Source: a virus
DNA: 21,248 nt
Direction: 5' to 3' (one strand)
Virus record (IMG/VR): IMGVR_UViG_3300005613_000475
Span: 1 to 21,248 of that record
The notes beneath the pieces were generated by a model that worked only from the letters and a program-made list of their open reading frames with translations, did not search any database and was not told the DNA's origin. The position numbers and the translations under genes were made by a program. This document shows, in pieces, positions 9,355 through 16,455 of this stretch (within the stretch, counting starts at the first letter, position 1; each line of letters begins with the position of its first letter).

Positions 9355-10257
9355 TTAGTCGTCCCAGTCTTCCAATACAGAAGATAGTTCAGCCTTTTCC
9401 GCTACTGGAGCCGCAGATTTCTTAACAACCTTCTTCGGTTCTTCGATCTCTTCAGCTTCTTCCAACACTACTGTCTTCTTAACAGGTGCTTCAGTCGGAG
9501 CATCTGCAAACAAAGCTGGCTTAGCCGATTCCTTGTTTTCTTCAGTAGCTTGGTAAACGGAAAGAGTAACAAGACGTTGAGCCTCTTCGCTACCCCTTAC
9601 TTGCATGATAGCCTGTAATTCAGCTTCCTCTAATGCACGCACAGGCTTAAACACCAGACGTGGAGTTGCGCTGTTTGAATCAAAGCTAATAGCAGTAATG
9701 ACTGCTGCTGCCGGAGTGTTATGAGCCTTGAGATGGCGTGCGTAACCTTGCAGTCCCATACCATTCTTGTCATCTTTGAACACACTCTGTCCCGGCAAGT
9801 CCATCCCATACAGTTCGCCCTTAGCGATGCGACCCTCTGGAATTACTGCAATCTTCTGGCGACGCTTACATGCAGCGGAATCCCCACCACCAGAACCCTT
9901 GATGTTCTGCGGGCAGTCCATGCAACGATCCGCTTGGCGTTGATTTGCTGGTACATCGTCAGCAGGAGTTTGGGTATCGGAAGACCAACACGTCGGAGAT
10001 ACCTGCTTGTCGGCTGAATAAGATTCAGCGTAGTACATACGGTAAATCGGCGCGGCTTGCGCGATCACTACGTTGATGGTTGACCCGTCGAACGCATCCC
10101 CTTCTTTACCGTTGATTACCGGACGGAACCGATTTCCACGGATGCTAATGCGGCGAGTAACTCCACCACCACCGGATACGCTTTCAGTAAGGTCGCCCTT
10201 GCTAAGTTCTGCCAGCATTGCACTATTCTGGCCTTCAAACAATGTCATTTCGCTCAT
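9355..10257 (-). CDS. Putative zinc-containing single-stranded DNA-binding protein
   Basis: A 300-residue protein. The central region (~35-230) is beta-rich and begins with a basic segment (RRISIRGNRFRP). Four cysteines, C90, C112, C115 and C130, look like a zinc site inserted in the fold, as in T4 gp32-type proteins, although no sequence match is claimed. The C-terminal ~60 residues are Glu/Lys/Ala-rich and end in the acidic, aromatic SSVLEDWDD. Such a tail is typical of phage and bacterial SSBs, where it recruits partner proteins. Position beside the primase-helicase and recombination genes fits. ATG at 10257 has a good site (AAGGAG, 7-nt spacing), and a strong terminator follows the gene. 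The assignment rests on architecture and context; another nucleic-acid-binding role is possible. Confidence 0.6.
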   Translation of the reverse strand: MSEMTLFEGQNSAMLAELSKGDLTESVSGGGGVTRRISIRGNRFRPVINGKEGDAFDGSTINVVIAQAAPIYRMYYAESYSADKQVSPTCWSSDTQTPADDVPANQRQADRCMDCPQNIKGSGGGDSAACKRRQKIAVIPEGRIAKGELYGMDLPGQSVFKDDKNGMGLQGYARHLKAHNTPAAAVITAISFDSNSATPRLVFKPVRALEEAELQAIMQVRGSEEAQRLVTLSVYQATEENKESAKPALFADAPTEAPVKKTVVLEEAEEIEEPKKVVKKSAAPVAEKAELSSVLEDWDD

Positions 10258-10268
10258 TCTAATACTCC

Positions 10269-10544
10269 TTAGATGTCTTCATCTGTATCAAAGTCAAATT
10301 CCATCTGCTCCATTTCTGGGGCGGTTTCGATGGTGTCGGTTTGTTCTACGTCGTTTTCCTTACCCGCAGTCGATGCAGTCAATGCAGCGATCACGGCAGG
10401 GACGTTGAACCGGTACGTGTTCCCAATCTTGAGGTACGTGTTCTTGGGGATGTACCCCTTGCGTAGCCACGCTCTCACGGTTGAGATCGATACCGTCAAC
10501 TTCTTTGCCAATTCTTCAATCGGCACGAGAGTGTCGGTCATCAC
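10269..10544 (-). CDS. Small excisionase/MerR-type helix-turn-helix protein
   Basis: A 91-residue protein. Residues ~7-50 (PIEELAKKLTVSISTVRAWL followed by a GYIPK/IGNTYRF wing) match the winged HTH of the MerR/excisionase-like (HTH_17) family, which binds DNA. The C-terminal ~35 residues are acidic (FDFDTDEDI). The start ATG overlaps the stop of the Gp157-like gene (ATGA), so the two are translationally coupled. It probably acts as a transcription regulator or DNA-architecture factor; no integrase is visible, so a true excisionase role is unsupported. Confidence 0.75.
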   Translation of the reverse strand: MMTDTLVPIEELAKKLTVSISTVRAWLRKGYIPKNTYLKIGNTYRFNVPAVIAALTASTAGKENDVEQTDTIETAPEMEQMEFDFDTDEDI

Positions 10545-10942
10545 TTTCTCCTTACGGTTATTGCATACTCGGAATCCACATTTAGCCCCGGTGGAAGTAG
10601 GTCGGGGTTTTCCTCCAGAAACTGCTTCATGTTGGTCTGGTTGATGCGTTTGGCGTACAGATCGGGGACTTCATGCTCGATAACAAATTTATTGAAAGAG
10701 TCCCAATCGTTCGTCCAGTAGTTGCTCTTGACCGTACGGAAAAACAGTCCTTCGGACGTACGAACGCTCTCAACGTCATGCTCTTTGCAGTAGTTGAGAA
10801 GTTCATCCTTGACGAGTGCCATCTGATCTTTCAGCGCGGCACGCTTTTCTTTGAATTCGGCGTACAACTCAGCGTCTTTCGCCGCCATCTTTAAATAGAC
10901 ACGGACAAGTTTGTCCAAGCCTGTCTTGGCTTCATCAGTCAT
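10541..10942 (-). CDS. Gp157-like / coiled-coil recombination-associated protein
   Basis: A 133-residue protein. Residues ~10-55 form a charged helical coiled coil (AELYAEFKEKRAALKDQM), followed by a compact domain (SVRTSEGLFFRTVKSNYW) and a C-terminal segment ending YAITVRRK. This layout resembles the Gp157/Gam-like proteins often found next to phage SSB and recombination genes, where they are thought to affect host nucleases. It lies between a SNF2 helicase and an SSB candidate. AAAGGAGAACGAA precedes the ATG, an excellent ribosome site, and a near-consensus promoter sits just upstream (10973-11001). The family call is by resemblance; the function is inferred. Confidence 0.6.
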   Translation of the reverse strand: MTDEAKTGLDKLVRVYLKMAAKDAELYAEFKEKRAALKDQMALVKDELLNYCKEHDVESVRTSEGLFFRTVKSNYWTNDWDSFNKFVIEHEVPDLYAKRINQTNMKQFLEENPDLLPPGLNVDSEYAITVRRK

Positions 10943-10972
10943 TTCGTTCTCCTTTTAGTTATCGGAGTTTGT

Positions 10973-11001
10973 ATTATAGTGGCACTTAGTGCCTTACGCA
11001 A
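10973..11001 (-). promoter_or_regulatory. Sigma70-like promoter with a palindrome in its spacer
   Basis: On the - strand a perfect -10 TATAAT (10973-10978) is separated by 17 bp from TTGCGT (10996-11001). The spacer contains the 13-bp palindrome GGCACTAAGTGCC (10981-10993). The -35 overlaps the end of the helicase gene, and about 30 nt of leader separate the -10 from the Gp157-like ATG. It probably drives Gp157-like, HTH and ssDNA-binding genes; the palindrome could be a repressor operator. Confidence 0.6.
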
Positions 11002-12532
11002 GTAGTTCAGCGTAAAGATCGACAATCTTTGTGTGAACGTCCTTTTTATTATCTAACATGTTGTAAATGTGTTTTTCAACGCCAGATCCTTGTAGCTGTA
11101 CTACTGTCGACGGGTGGCGTTGTCCCGAACGATGAACACGCGCATTGGCCTGCTCATACGTCTCCAATGATGAGGTCGGTCCCCACCACACCACGGTGTT
11201 TGCAGCGGTCAGAGTCACGCCATGTGCTGCTGACTGAGGCTGAATTACAAGCACTCGCGGGTCGTGCTGCTCCTGAAACCGCTTGAAGATGTCAGTGCGG
11301 TCAGTTGCTTTCACATCACCCCGAATGATCTCCGTGGTAATTCCTTCTGAGCGCAGCTTGCCTACGAGGATGTCGATCACGTGCTTGAACGGCACGAAGA
11401 CCAAAACCTTCTGGCTGCTCTCGTCAATAACTTCTCTCAATACGGCATAACGATGTTTGATGTCGAACTCCAGCGTCTCGCCGGAATCGGAGTACACCGC
11501 ACCGCAGGAAATTTGCAGTAGCTTGTTCATGTTCACCGCCGCATTTGCCGCAGTGATCTCCTCTCCCGATGCCTGCATCAGCATTTGGCTCTTGAGGATG
11601 TTGTAGTACTTCTCCTGCTGCTTGGTCATCGAGGCCGTACGCTTCACGTAGGTCATTTCCGGCAGGTCGAGGCACTCGTCCTTGGTGTAGCGAATCGCTG
11701 GCTGGAGCGCCCTGAACACGACGTCCGTTGCTCCCGGCTTGGGGCGCCATTTGAACTGGGTCACCTTGTACATAACCATGTCGCGGAACGACGAAAAGAA
11801 CTTCGGTACTGCTCGTGGGTTGACAAGTTTTGCCAAGCCGTAGGCGTCCAGTGGGGATTGTGCAGCGGGAGGACCCGTCAGCATCCACAGCCATGTTTCA
11901 GGCAGCACCAACGAGGCTAGGGTCTTCCAGCGTTTCGTCTGGGCGTTCTTGTAGGCGTTGGCCTCATCTACCACGATCAGGTCAAAATTACCCCGTGCGA
12001 TCTCGTCGGCCACAATCTCTACACCGTCATAGTTGATGATGACGAACTCGGCTAACCCACGTATGATGGCTCGCCGCTTGTCCTTGGCTCCGTGGGCTAC
12101 CTCTACCGTGCGGTGCATGGCAAACTTAAACAGGTCAGCACGCCACGCCGAATCCATAATCGAGAGCGGGCAGATCACCAGCACCCTGCGAATACGCTTG
12201 GCTTTCATCAGGTAGTCAGCGGCCCAGATCACCGAACCCGTCTTGCCAGTACCCTGCTCGTTGAGGCACAGTGCCTTTCGGTTCATGGTGAGGAATGCAG
12301 CGGTGGTCTTCTGGTGGTCGAAGGGTTTGTACTGCCCCGGCCAGTCGTACTGCCCCAGAATCGGGGACGGTACGTTCTTAATCTTTAGGTTGCGGAGGAC
12401 TTGCGCTTCGTCTAGCCCCCAATTAACAAGTACTTGGTTATTGTCTAGTTCTTTGCTCTTTGGTATCACCGTGGTCACCTTGTTAGGGTTCCGCAGCGTC
12501 AACAAGAGCGCCTTGTTCTCTACGATTTCCAT
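10994..12532 (-). CDS. SNF2-family (SF2) DNA helicase/translocase
   Basis: A 512-residue two-RecA-domain ATPase. Motif I is NEQGTGKTGS with K97, after a Q-motif-like KPFDHQK. Motif II is VVDEAN (D189, E190), a DEAN rather than DEAH box. Motif III is LTGPPAAQSP (~219), and motif VI is QANARVHRSGQ (461-471), whose HRSGQ is diagnostic of SNF2 proteins. Length is typical of compact phage versions. These translocases act on duplex DNA, probably in replication, recombination or fork remodelling, and phages often pair them with VRR-NUC nucleases, as here. ATG at 12532 follows TTGGAGAACGA. The gene has its own 117-nt regulatory region upstream. Confidence 0.92.
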   Translation of the reverse strand: MEIVENKALLLTLRNPNKVTTVIPKSKELDNNQVLVNWGLDEAQVLRNLKIKNVPSPILGQYDWPGQYKPFDHQKTTAAFLTMNRKALCLNEQGTGKTGSVIWAADYLMKAKRIRRVLVICPLSIMDSAWRADLFKFAMHRTVEVAHGAKDKRRAIIRGLAEFVIINYDGVEIVADEIARGNFDLIVVDEANAYKNAQTKRWKTLASLVLPETWLWMLTGPPAAQSPLDAYGLAKLVNPRAVPKFFSSFRDMVMYKVTQFKWRPKPGATDVVFRALQPAIRYTKDECLDLPEMTYVKRTASMTKQQEKYYNILKSQMLMQASGEEITAANAAVNMNKLLQISCGAVYSDSGETLEFDIKHRYAVLREVIDESSQKVLVFVPFKHVIDILVGKLRSEGITTEIIRGDVKATDRTDIFKRFQEQHDPRVLVIQPQSAAHGVTLTAANTVVWWGPTSSLETYEQANARVHRSGQRHPSTVVQLQGSGVEKHIYNMLDNKKDVHTKIVDLYAELLA

Positions 12533-12649
12533 TCGTTCTCCAATGAGTTATAGACCGAAAGCGGTCTTCGCAATCGGTCACTTATATCGGCACCCCTTTT
12601 GTGGAGTGCCGTTTGAATCTAGCGGACGCGCATGGTGCGCGTCAAGTAC
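12533..12649 (-). promoter_or_regulatory. Regulatory region upstream of the SNF2 helicase
   Basis: This 117-nt gap holds three inverted repeats on the - strand. First, TTGACG (12640-12645) and TAGATT (12616-12621) make a sigma70-like promoter with an 18-bp spacer, and the repeat GACGCGCA/TGCGCGTC (12625-12643) lies over it. Second, GGCAC...GTGCC (12589-12610, one mismatch) sits 2 bp before TATAAG (12581-12586). Third, AGACCG/CGGTCT (12552-12567) has a 4-nt loop and lies between TTGCGA (12568-12573) and TATAAC. This third set is too close to the ATG for a normal leader. At least one promoter is likely; the repeats may be operators. Confidence 0.55.
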
Positions 12650-12940
12650 TTATTTCTTTTTCTTTTTGGGGCTGCTCATGGCACCCCCAGCGGCACGGTT
12701 TTTCTTCTGGCTCTGGACGGTGTATCCGTCCTTGTTGCTTCCGCCACGTGCTAATGGCTTCTTGTGGGCGATGTCTTTACCCTCACGCTTGTCAGCTTTT
12801 CCGTTGCCGTTAGCGTCTTTACCAGTCTTGTCTACCGCTCGGCGGGCACGCTGCCGCTCCATGCGGTTTTCATGCTCGCCTCTGGATTTCTGCTGCTCGT
12901 ACTCTTTTTTGTACGGGCGTGGTTTGTTCTTATAGGGCAT
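12650..12940 (-). CDS. Small basic HNH-like nuclease candidate
   Basis: A 96-residue, very basic protein. Its core reads RARRAVDKTGKDANGNGKAD, then GKDIAHKKPLARGG, then Asn-containing VQSQKKNRAAGG, ending in a Lys tail. The spacing of D-x-x-H, GG-x-N and the final NR recalls cysteine-free HNH-fold phage proteins (H, N and N/R in order). A nuclease role beside the Cas4-like exonuclease is plausible but not proven. I chose ATG at 12940 because GGGAG lies 8-9 nt upstream; an in-frame ATG at 12979 lacks such a site and lengthens the overlap. It overlaps the Cas4-like gene by 11 nt. Confidence 0.6.
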   Translation of the reverse strand: MPYKNKPRPYKKEYEQQKSRGEHENRMERQRARRAVDKTGKDANGNGKADKREGKDIAHKKPLARGGSNKDGYTVQSQKKNRAAGGAMSSPKKKKK

Positions 12941-13607
12941 ATCCGCTTCTCCCGTTGTGGGGACACTCCAGCACAACACAGTGGGCCTTACACAACCCCG
13001 ATGTGCGGGGATTCCAGACGTCGTTTTCGTACGCAGTCTTCATGCGATTGTAATCGGTCAGCCACTTCTCCCATAGTCTCGGCTCGTCCTCTTTACTGTA
13101 TTCGGCCTTGACAAAATCCTGACTCACCACGAACACCAGTGCGGCCTTGACGTGGGTCACCTGCGGGAAGTGCTTGAATGTGGCAAGTGCCATCAACTCC
13201 AACTGCCCCCGGTCAGCGTACTTGGCCGACTTCCCCGTCTTGTAGTCCAGCACCTTGGCCTTGTCTCCGTTCAGGATCATCAGGTCAGCAATCCCTCGCC
13301 ACCAAACATCTTTGTCCTTGAACCCGCACGGTTCCAGATTCTCGGTCAGCCCCATCTCGTACTCACACAGCTTCTCCCCCTCCATCGCATTAAGTTTCTC
13401 TAATGCGGATTGGGCGAACTTGAACTGTGGTGGGATCGGCGTGCCATCCCGCACGTACTCCTCGGCGGCTTTGTGGAACGCTGTCCCGTACAGCATCGCC
13501 TCGGTTTCTTTCTCCTTGTAATCCCGTGCCACCTTGAGGTGGTAGAACTTCTTCGGGCACTGCTCGAACGTCTTGATACTTGAGAAAGACCACGCAGGGA
13601 TTTTCAT
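12930..13607 (-). CDS. Cas4/RecB-like PD-(D/E)XK exonuclease with iron-sulfur cysteines
   Basis: A 225-residue nuclease of the PDDEXK superfamily. Nuclease motifs in order: GTAFHKAAE (H45), GIADLM (D108), LDYKTGK (D121, K123), and QLELMALATF with Q135. C17 (in CPKKFYH) plus a C-terminal trio C206, C210 and C215 match the four-cysteine iron-sulfur cluster of Cas4/AddB-type exonucleases. It is expected to degrade DNA ends or process single strands during replication and recombination. It is not evidence for CRISPR: no Cas1, Cas2 or array is visible. Its ATG overlaps the polymerase stop (ATGA), implying coupled translation with the polymerase. Confidence 0.9.
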   Translation of the reverse strand: MKIPAWSFSSIKTFEQCPKKFYHLKVARDYKEKETEAMLYGTAFHKAAEEYVRDGTPIPPQFKFAQSALEKLNAMEGEKLCEYEMGLTENLEPCGFKDKDVWWRGIADLMILNGDKAKVLDYKTGKSAKYADRGQLELMALATFKHFPQVTHVKAALVFVVSQDFVKAEYSKEDEPRLWEKWLTDYNRMKTAYENDVWNPRTSGLCKAHCVVLECPHNGRSGYAL

Positions 13608-16273
13608 TCACAATCTCCGTAGCTATTACCGACACCGGATTCACAGTTTACAGGTAATCCGTATGCCCAGTCAGGAACCCAACGCATGCACTCTTCGATG
13701 TAGGCACGGGCTTCGTCGACATCGGCCTCGCGTACACAACACGTGATGGCATCATGCACGGTCAGTACAACCCGATACTTCTTCGCGATCTTGAGCATCT
13801 GCTCACCGATAATGCACCGTGCGACTGCTTGGCACACATTTTCAATCACCTTCCCGCCGTAGATCCGTGTCCGTCCTCTACGAGTTTTGTAGCTGTACTC
13901 ATACCCACGCTCACCTGCTTCGGCGCTGAGGTCGTCATAGCGCATCAAGAGACCGGAGGGTAGGCGGATTGCTGATTCACTCGGCACAACTTCAAGAACC
14001 CCGGCTCGACCGAAGTATGTAGCGTCACCCCGTGCTAAGTTTTCAAGCATGAACTGCGCCTGCTTCCATAGCCCAGTGATCTCATTGTTTGTTCTACGGT
14101 AGATGTCAATAACACGGCGGGCCTCGTCTAAATCCATATCAAACCCAAACGTCTTTAACTGTGCTTGGAACTTGATCGCCCCCATACCGTATCCACAGTT
14201 ATGTGCTATCACCGGACCGGATTCGGTTAAGATCGTGAAGCGATTCCTCGGCCCTGCGTAAGCGATGTCGTAAGTCTGCAATAGTCTTTTCGAGGGTTTC
14301 GACCCTTCGCTTGTTCCGCATGTTTTCACTTCTGGTTGCGAACCGTATGTTGCCGGGTTCATACCCTTTATCATTGTCGATCCGATCCATTTCAAGTTTT
14401 GGATTGTCCCACCCATCCAATGTTTGCACAAATTTGAGAAACTTGGTCCTGTCGATTCGCCATTCTTCGTAGACATAGATACCCCTACCCCCGTAATCTG
14501 AGTATCTATTGGCGCTTGTGTTATGGCAGCGTGAGATAGCTGATGATAGCCTGTTAAGTAGCCTAGTCCTGTGTTTATCGTCTGGCATAGCTTTTGCGTA
14601 CTTCCAATAACGCTTTTGCCTGCCTGCCTCACGTGCGCATACTGGGCAACGGGTGGTTTTGAAGTTTTTGAAGTTGTGTTGGTCGACGGTGTACTCGGCA
14701 GTGCTGCAATCGCACGAGACAATGAGAGCTTTAACTCCACCCCGTGCGCCGCGTACATAGCCTGATACGGTAATTTTTCCTGACCGGTGTCCAATGCTTG
14801 GGATAGGGTGCACGCGTCTTGCACCACTGATCCTGTCTCCTTCCATTCGTTCCCGCACAATATCTTGTGGTCTGGTGTTAGCCAACTCCCGCAAAGACTC
14901 AATGTTTCTTTGGTGCCTTTCGGCACTAATCCTTGATGGCATACAAACTCCTCTCCATCCCACACGCGATCTGAAAGTGTGATCTGTTCTATAGGCTTCC
15001 ACCCAGAGTCACACAGTACCATTGTGCCAGCACCTATACAACCAAGGATAGTCGTCTTACCAACAAAGCGTTGATCCTTGGTAACCTCGTCAACAGGCAC
15101 ACCATAGATGTTAGACGCCATCTTCTTGTACACATCTTTACCTTGGGTGAACGCTTCGACCAGATCGTCCTGCCCTGCCAGCCATGCAAGTACACGGGCT
15201 TCGATCTGCGCAGAGTCCGCGTCGATTACTTTGAATCCTTTGGGTGCGATGATCGACTGCTTGAGTTTCTTTGCGTTCGGCCCACGGCTCGGCAAATTCT
15301 GCATGTTGATCTTGTCGTCACCACCCCAACGGCCAGTGTGTGCTGCGTAATAACGTACAGGTACAGGCAGCGGCCCACGCTTCGCGATGTCGATAAACCG
15401 TTGCGTGCGTGTTTCTTCCAGTGTGGACTTCGTACCGAGACGCGCTGCTACTAATGACTGCACGCGGTCATCTTCGTGGTCAGCCAGTGCCTTGAAGTCC
15501 TCATCACTCTTGGCAAGTGCCAGAGTTTCTTTACCGGTGGTAGGGCTGATCTTCATCGGTGGCTCAACACCCAACTCTTTCAGTAACTCAGCAAATTTCG
15601 GGTTGGACATCAGATCGTCTTTAGATACCCCCGCATCTTCCAGCAGCATATCTTTACGATCTTTAACTGCCTGCAAGTGTGCTTCCAGCAGCGGCAGATC
15701 CAACTCCATGATGGGGTCAATGAACATGCGCAGGGTCACATCAATCAGCTTCATCTCCTGCTTCGGGAAGTTCTTGACCATCGTCTTAAACAACTTATAC
15801 GTCAACTCCACATCGTTGACGCAGTAGTCACCATACCTGCTCAGTTCTTCTTCGCTGAAATCGGCACGGCGTTTACCCAGTGCGTTGAGTACCTCAGTAC
15901 CCTTCTGTCCAAGACCATACCGTTCGGTCAGTGCCTTGAGAGATCCGCCAACTTCGACACCATGAATAGCACGGCCCATACAGAGAGTATCAGCCCAAAC
16001 GCGAGGGTGAACATCAAACAGCCAGCTAAGTATGGCCCCGTCGAACATGGTGTTGTGCGCCAATGCCATTGAATCGGCCCAGTCGAAGGTATGCAGCCAC
16101 TTCTTGATCTGTTCATGCGTACCACTGGCCCACTCCGTCGCTCCGTTGTTTACCTTTATCGCAACGCCGATAACTTCAAAATCATCAGAGCGTATGTATT
16201 CCTCTGTGGTCATCTTCGACAACGAAAACTCTTTCGAGTAAAACGTCTCGAAGTCTATTGTTATTAAGTTCAT
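13604..16273 (-). CDS. Family A DNA polymerase with 3'-5' exonuclease, interrupted by an intein
   Basis: An 889-residue precursor; removing the intein (residues 412-692) leaves 608 residues, normal for a phage Pol I-type enzyme. The proofreading exonuclease shows D7/E9 (TIDFET), N74/D78 (AHNTMFD) and Y150/D154. Polymerase motif A is DSAQIEAR with D353. Motif B is split by the intein: R402...K406...LG, then CGYG after splicing. Motif C is TVHDA with H840/D841; the usual HDE glutamate is alanine. It is the replicative polymerase of the phage. ATG at 16273 has AAGGA about 8 nt upstream and overlaps the preceding small gene; the stop overlaps the Cas4-like gene. Activity should require splicing, since the intein sits inside the nucleotide-binding O-helix. 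Confidence 0.95.
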   Translation of the reverse strand: MNLITIDFETFYSKEFSLSKMTTEEYIRSDDFEVIGVAIKVNNGATEWASGTHEQIKKWLHTFDWADSMALAHNTMFDGAILSWLFDVHPRVWADTLCMGRAIHGVEVGGSLKALTERYGLGQKGTEVLNALGKRRADFSEEELSRYGDYCVNDVELTYKLFKTMVKNFPKQEMKLIDVTLRMFIDPIMELDLPLLEAHLQAVKDRKDMLLEDAGVSKDDLMSNPKFAELLKELGVEPPMKISPTTGKETLALAKSDEDFKALADHEDDRVQSLVAARLGTKSTLEETRTQRFIDIAKRGPLPVPVRYYAAHTGRWGGDDKINMQNLPSRGPNAKKLKQSIIAPKGFKVIDADSAQIEARVLAWLAGQDDLVEAFTQGKDVYKKMASNIYGVPVDEVTKDQRFVGKTTILGCIGAGTMVLCDSGWKPIEQITLSDRVWDGEEFVCHQGLVPKGTKETLSLCGSWLTPDHKILCGNEWKETGSVVQDACTLSQALDTGQEKLPYQAMYAAHGVELKLSLSRAIAALPSTPSTNTTSKTSKPPVAQYAHVRQAGKSVIGSTQKLCQTINTGLGYLTGYHQLSHAAITQAPIDTQITGVGVSMSTKNGESTGPSFSNLCKHWMGGTIQNLKWIGSTMIKGMNPATYGSQPEVKTCGTSEGSKPSKRLLQTYDIAYAGPRNRFTILTESGPVIAHNCGYGMGAIKFQAQLKTFGFDMDLDEARRVIDIYRRTNNEITGLWKQAQFMLENLARGDATYFGRAGVLEVVPSESAIRLPSGLLMRYDDLSAEAGERGYEYSYKTRRGRTRIYGGKVIENVCQAVARCIIGEQMLKIAKKYRVVLTVHDAITCCVREADVDEARAYIEECMRWVPDWAYGLPVNCESGVGNSYGDCE
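14198..15040 (-). mobile_element. Intein (281 residues) in DNA polymerase motif B
   Basis: It begins at C412 (block A: CIGAGTMVLCDSGWKPIEQI) and ends at H691-N692 followed by C693 of the C-extein. Block B is LTPDH with T466 and H469. Block F is TYDIAYAGPRNRFTIL, and block G is VIAHN|C. All residues for canonical class 1 splicing are present. The middle (~500-660) is Ser/Thr-rich with no LAGLIDADG or other endonuclease motif in this frame. Instead, an HNH endonuclease is encoded out of frame over the same DNA. The insertion point, between LG and CGYG of motif B, is the kind of invariant active-site location inteins favour. Confidence 0.95.
14199..14942 (-). CDS. HNH homing endonuclease nested out of frame inside the intein
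   Basis: A 247-codon ORF, offset by one base from the polymerase frame and entirely within intein DNA. ATG at 14942 follows GGAGAGGAGTTTGT, a very strong ribosome site; an upstream GTG at 15002 has none and is rejected. The TAA stop (14199-14201) overlaps the intein's final His-Asn codons. The product has a Cys pair set C77, C79, C99, C102 (zinc-ribbon-like). An HNH domain follows: a RLSSAISRCHN helix, YGGRGI (150-155), and DRIDNDKGYEPGNIRF (186-201) then N-x-R-N-K-R, the widespread phage HNH signature. Residues ~213-240 are a charged coiled coil. It probably cuts intein-less polymerase genes to promote intein homing; the target is inferred from location. Confidence 0.9.
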   Translation of the reverse strand: MPSRISAERHQRNIESLRELANTRPQDIVRERMEGDRISGARRVHPIPSIGHRSGKITVSGYVRGARGGVKALIVSCDCSTAEYTVDQHNFKNFKTTRCPVCAREAGRQKRYWKYAKAMPDDKHRTRLLNRLSSAISRCHNTSANRYSDYGGRGIYVYEEWRIDRTKFLKFVQTLDGWDNPKLEMDRIDNDKGYEPGNIRFATRSENMRNKRRVETLEKTIADLRHRLRRAEESLHDLNRIRSGDST

Positions 16274-16455
16274 TCTTCACATCCTTCAGTTGGGCATCGG
16301 TTATACGCAGTGTCAGGACTCATGCGGAATCCGCACGTGTCATCCTTCAAATGCTTCCAGTAAAACGGCTCGTCGATTGTGTCGTCTGTATCCATCCAGT
16401 GCTTACATTCCATGTTCACGCAGATGTTCGACGCACTGCAATATGTAGGGGTCAT
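16270..16455 (-). CDS. Small cysteine-rich protein upstream of the polymerase
   Basis: A 61-residue protein with six cysteines (C6, C12, C17, C41, C54, C59), suggesting zinc binding or a small disulfide-free knuckle in the cytoplasm. No family is recognised. The start has GGAGAACGT immediately upstream, the recurrent ribosome-site motif of this operon, and overlaps the VRR-NUC stop (ATGA). Its own stop overlaps the polymerase ATG. The tight coupling suggests it belongs with the replication module. Confidence 0.75.
   Translation of the reverse strand: MTPTYCSASNICVNMECKHWMDTDDTIDEPFYWKHLKDDTCGFRMSPDTAYNRCPTEGCEE

Noticed and set aside
10269-10544. Excisionase implying a temperate phage
   Set aside because: The fold is shared with general transcription regulators, and no integrase, attachment site or CI-like repressor is seen in the window.
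12552-12567. AGACCG/CGGTCT hairpin as an N4-type virion RNA polymerase promoter
   Set aside because: Only one such short-stem hairpin is placed near a start, the loop is not the N4 type, and the giant protein shows no RNA polymerase motifs.
12243-12935. A 230-codon + strand ORF antisense to the SNF2 helicase start and HNH-like gene
   Set aside because: It runs across two well supported - strand genes and their promoter region; the product is Phe/Ser/Leu/Arg-rich with no motif, typical of antisense shadow.
12930-13607. Cas4-like protein as evidence of a CRISPR-Cas locus
   Set aside because: No Cas1, Cas2, effector or repeat-spacer array is visible; Cas4-like exonucleases are common stand-alone phage replication proteins.
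14943-15002. GTG at 15002 as the start of the nested endonuclease
   Set aside because: No Shine-Dalgarno precedes it, whereas ATG 14942 has GGAGAGGAG at ideal spacing.
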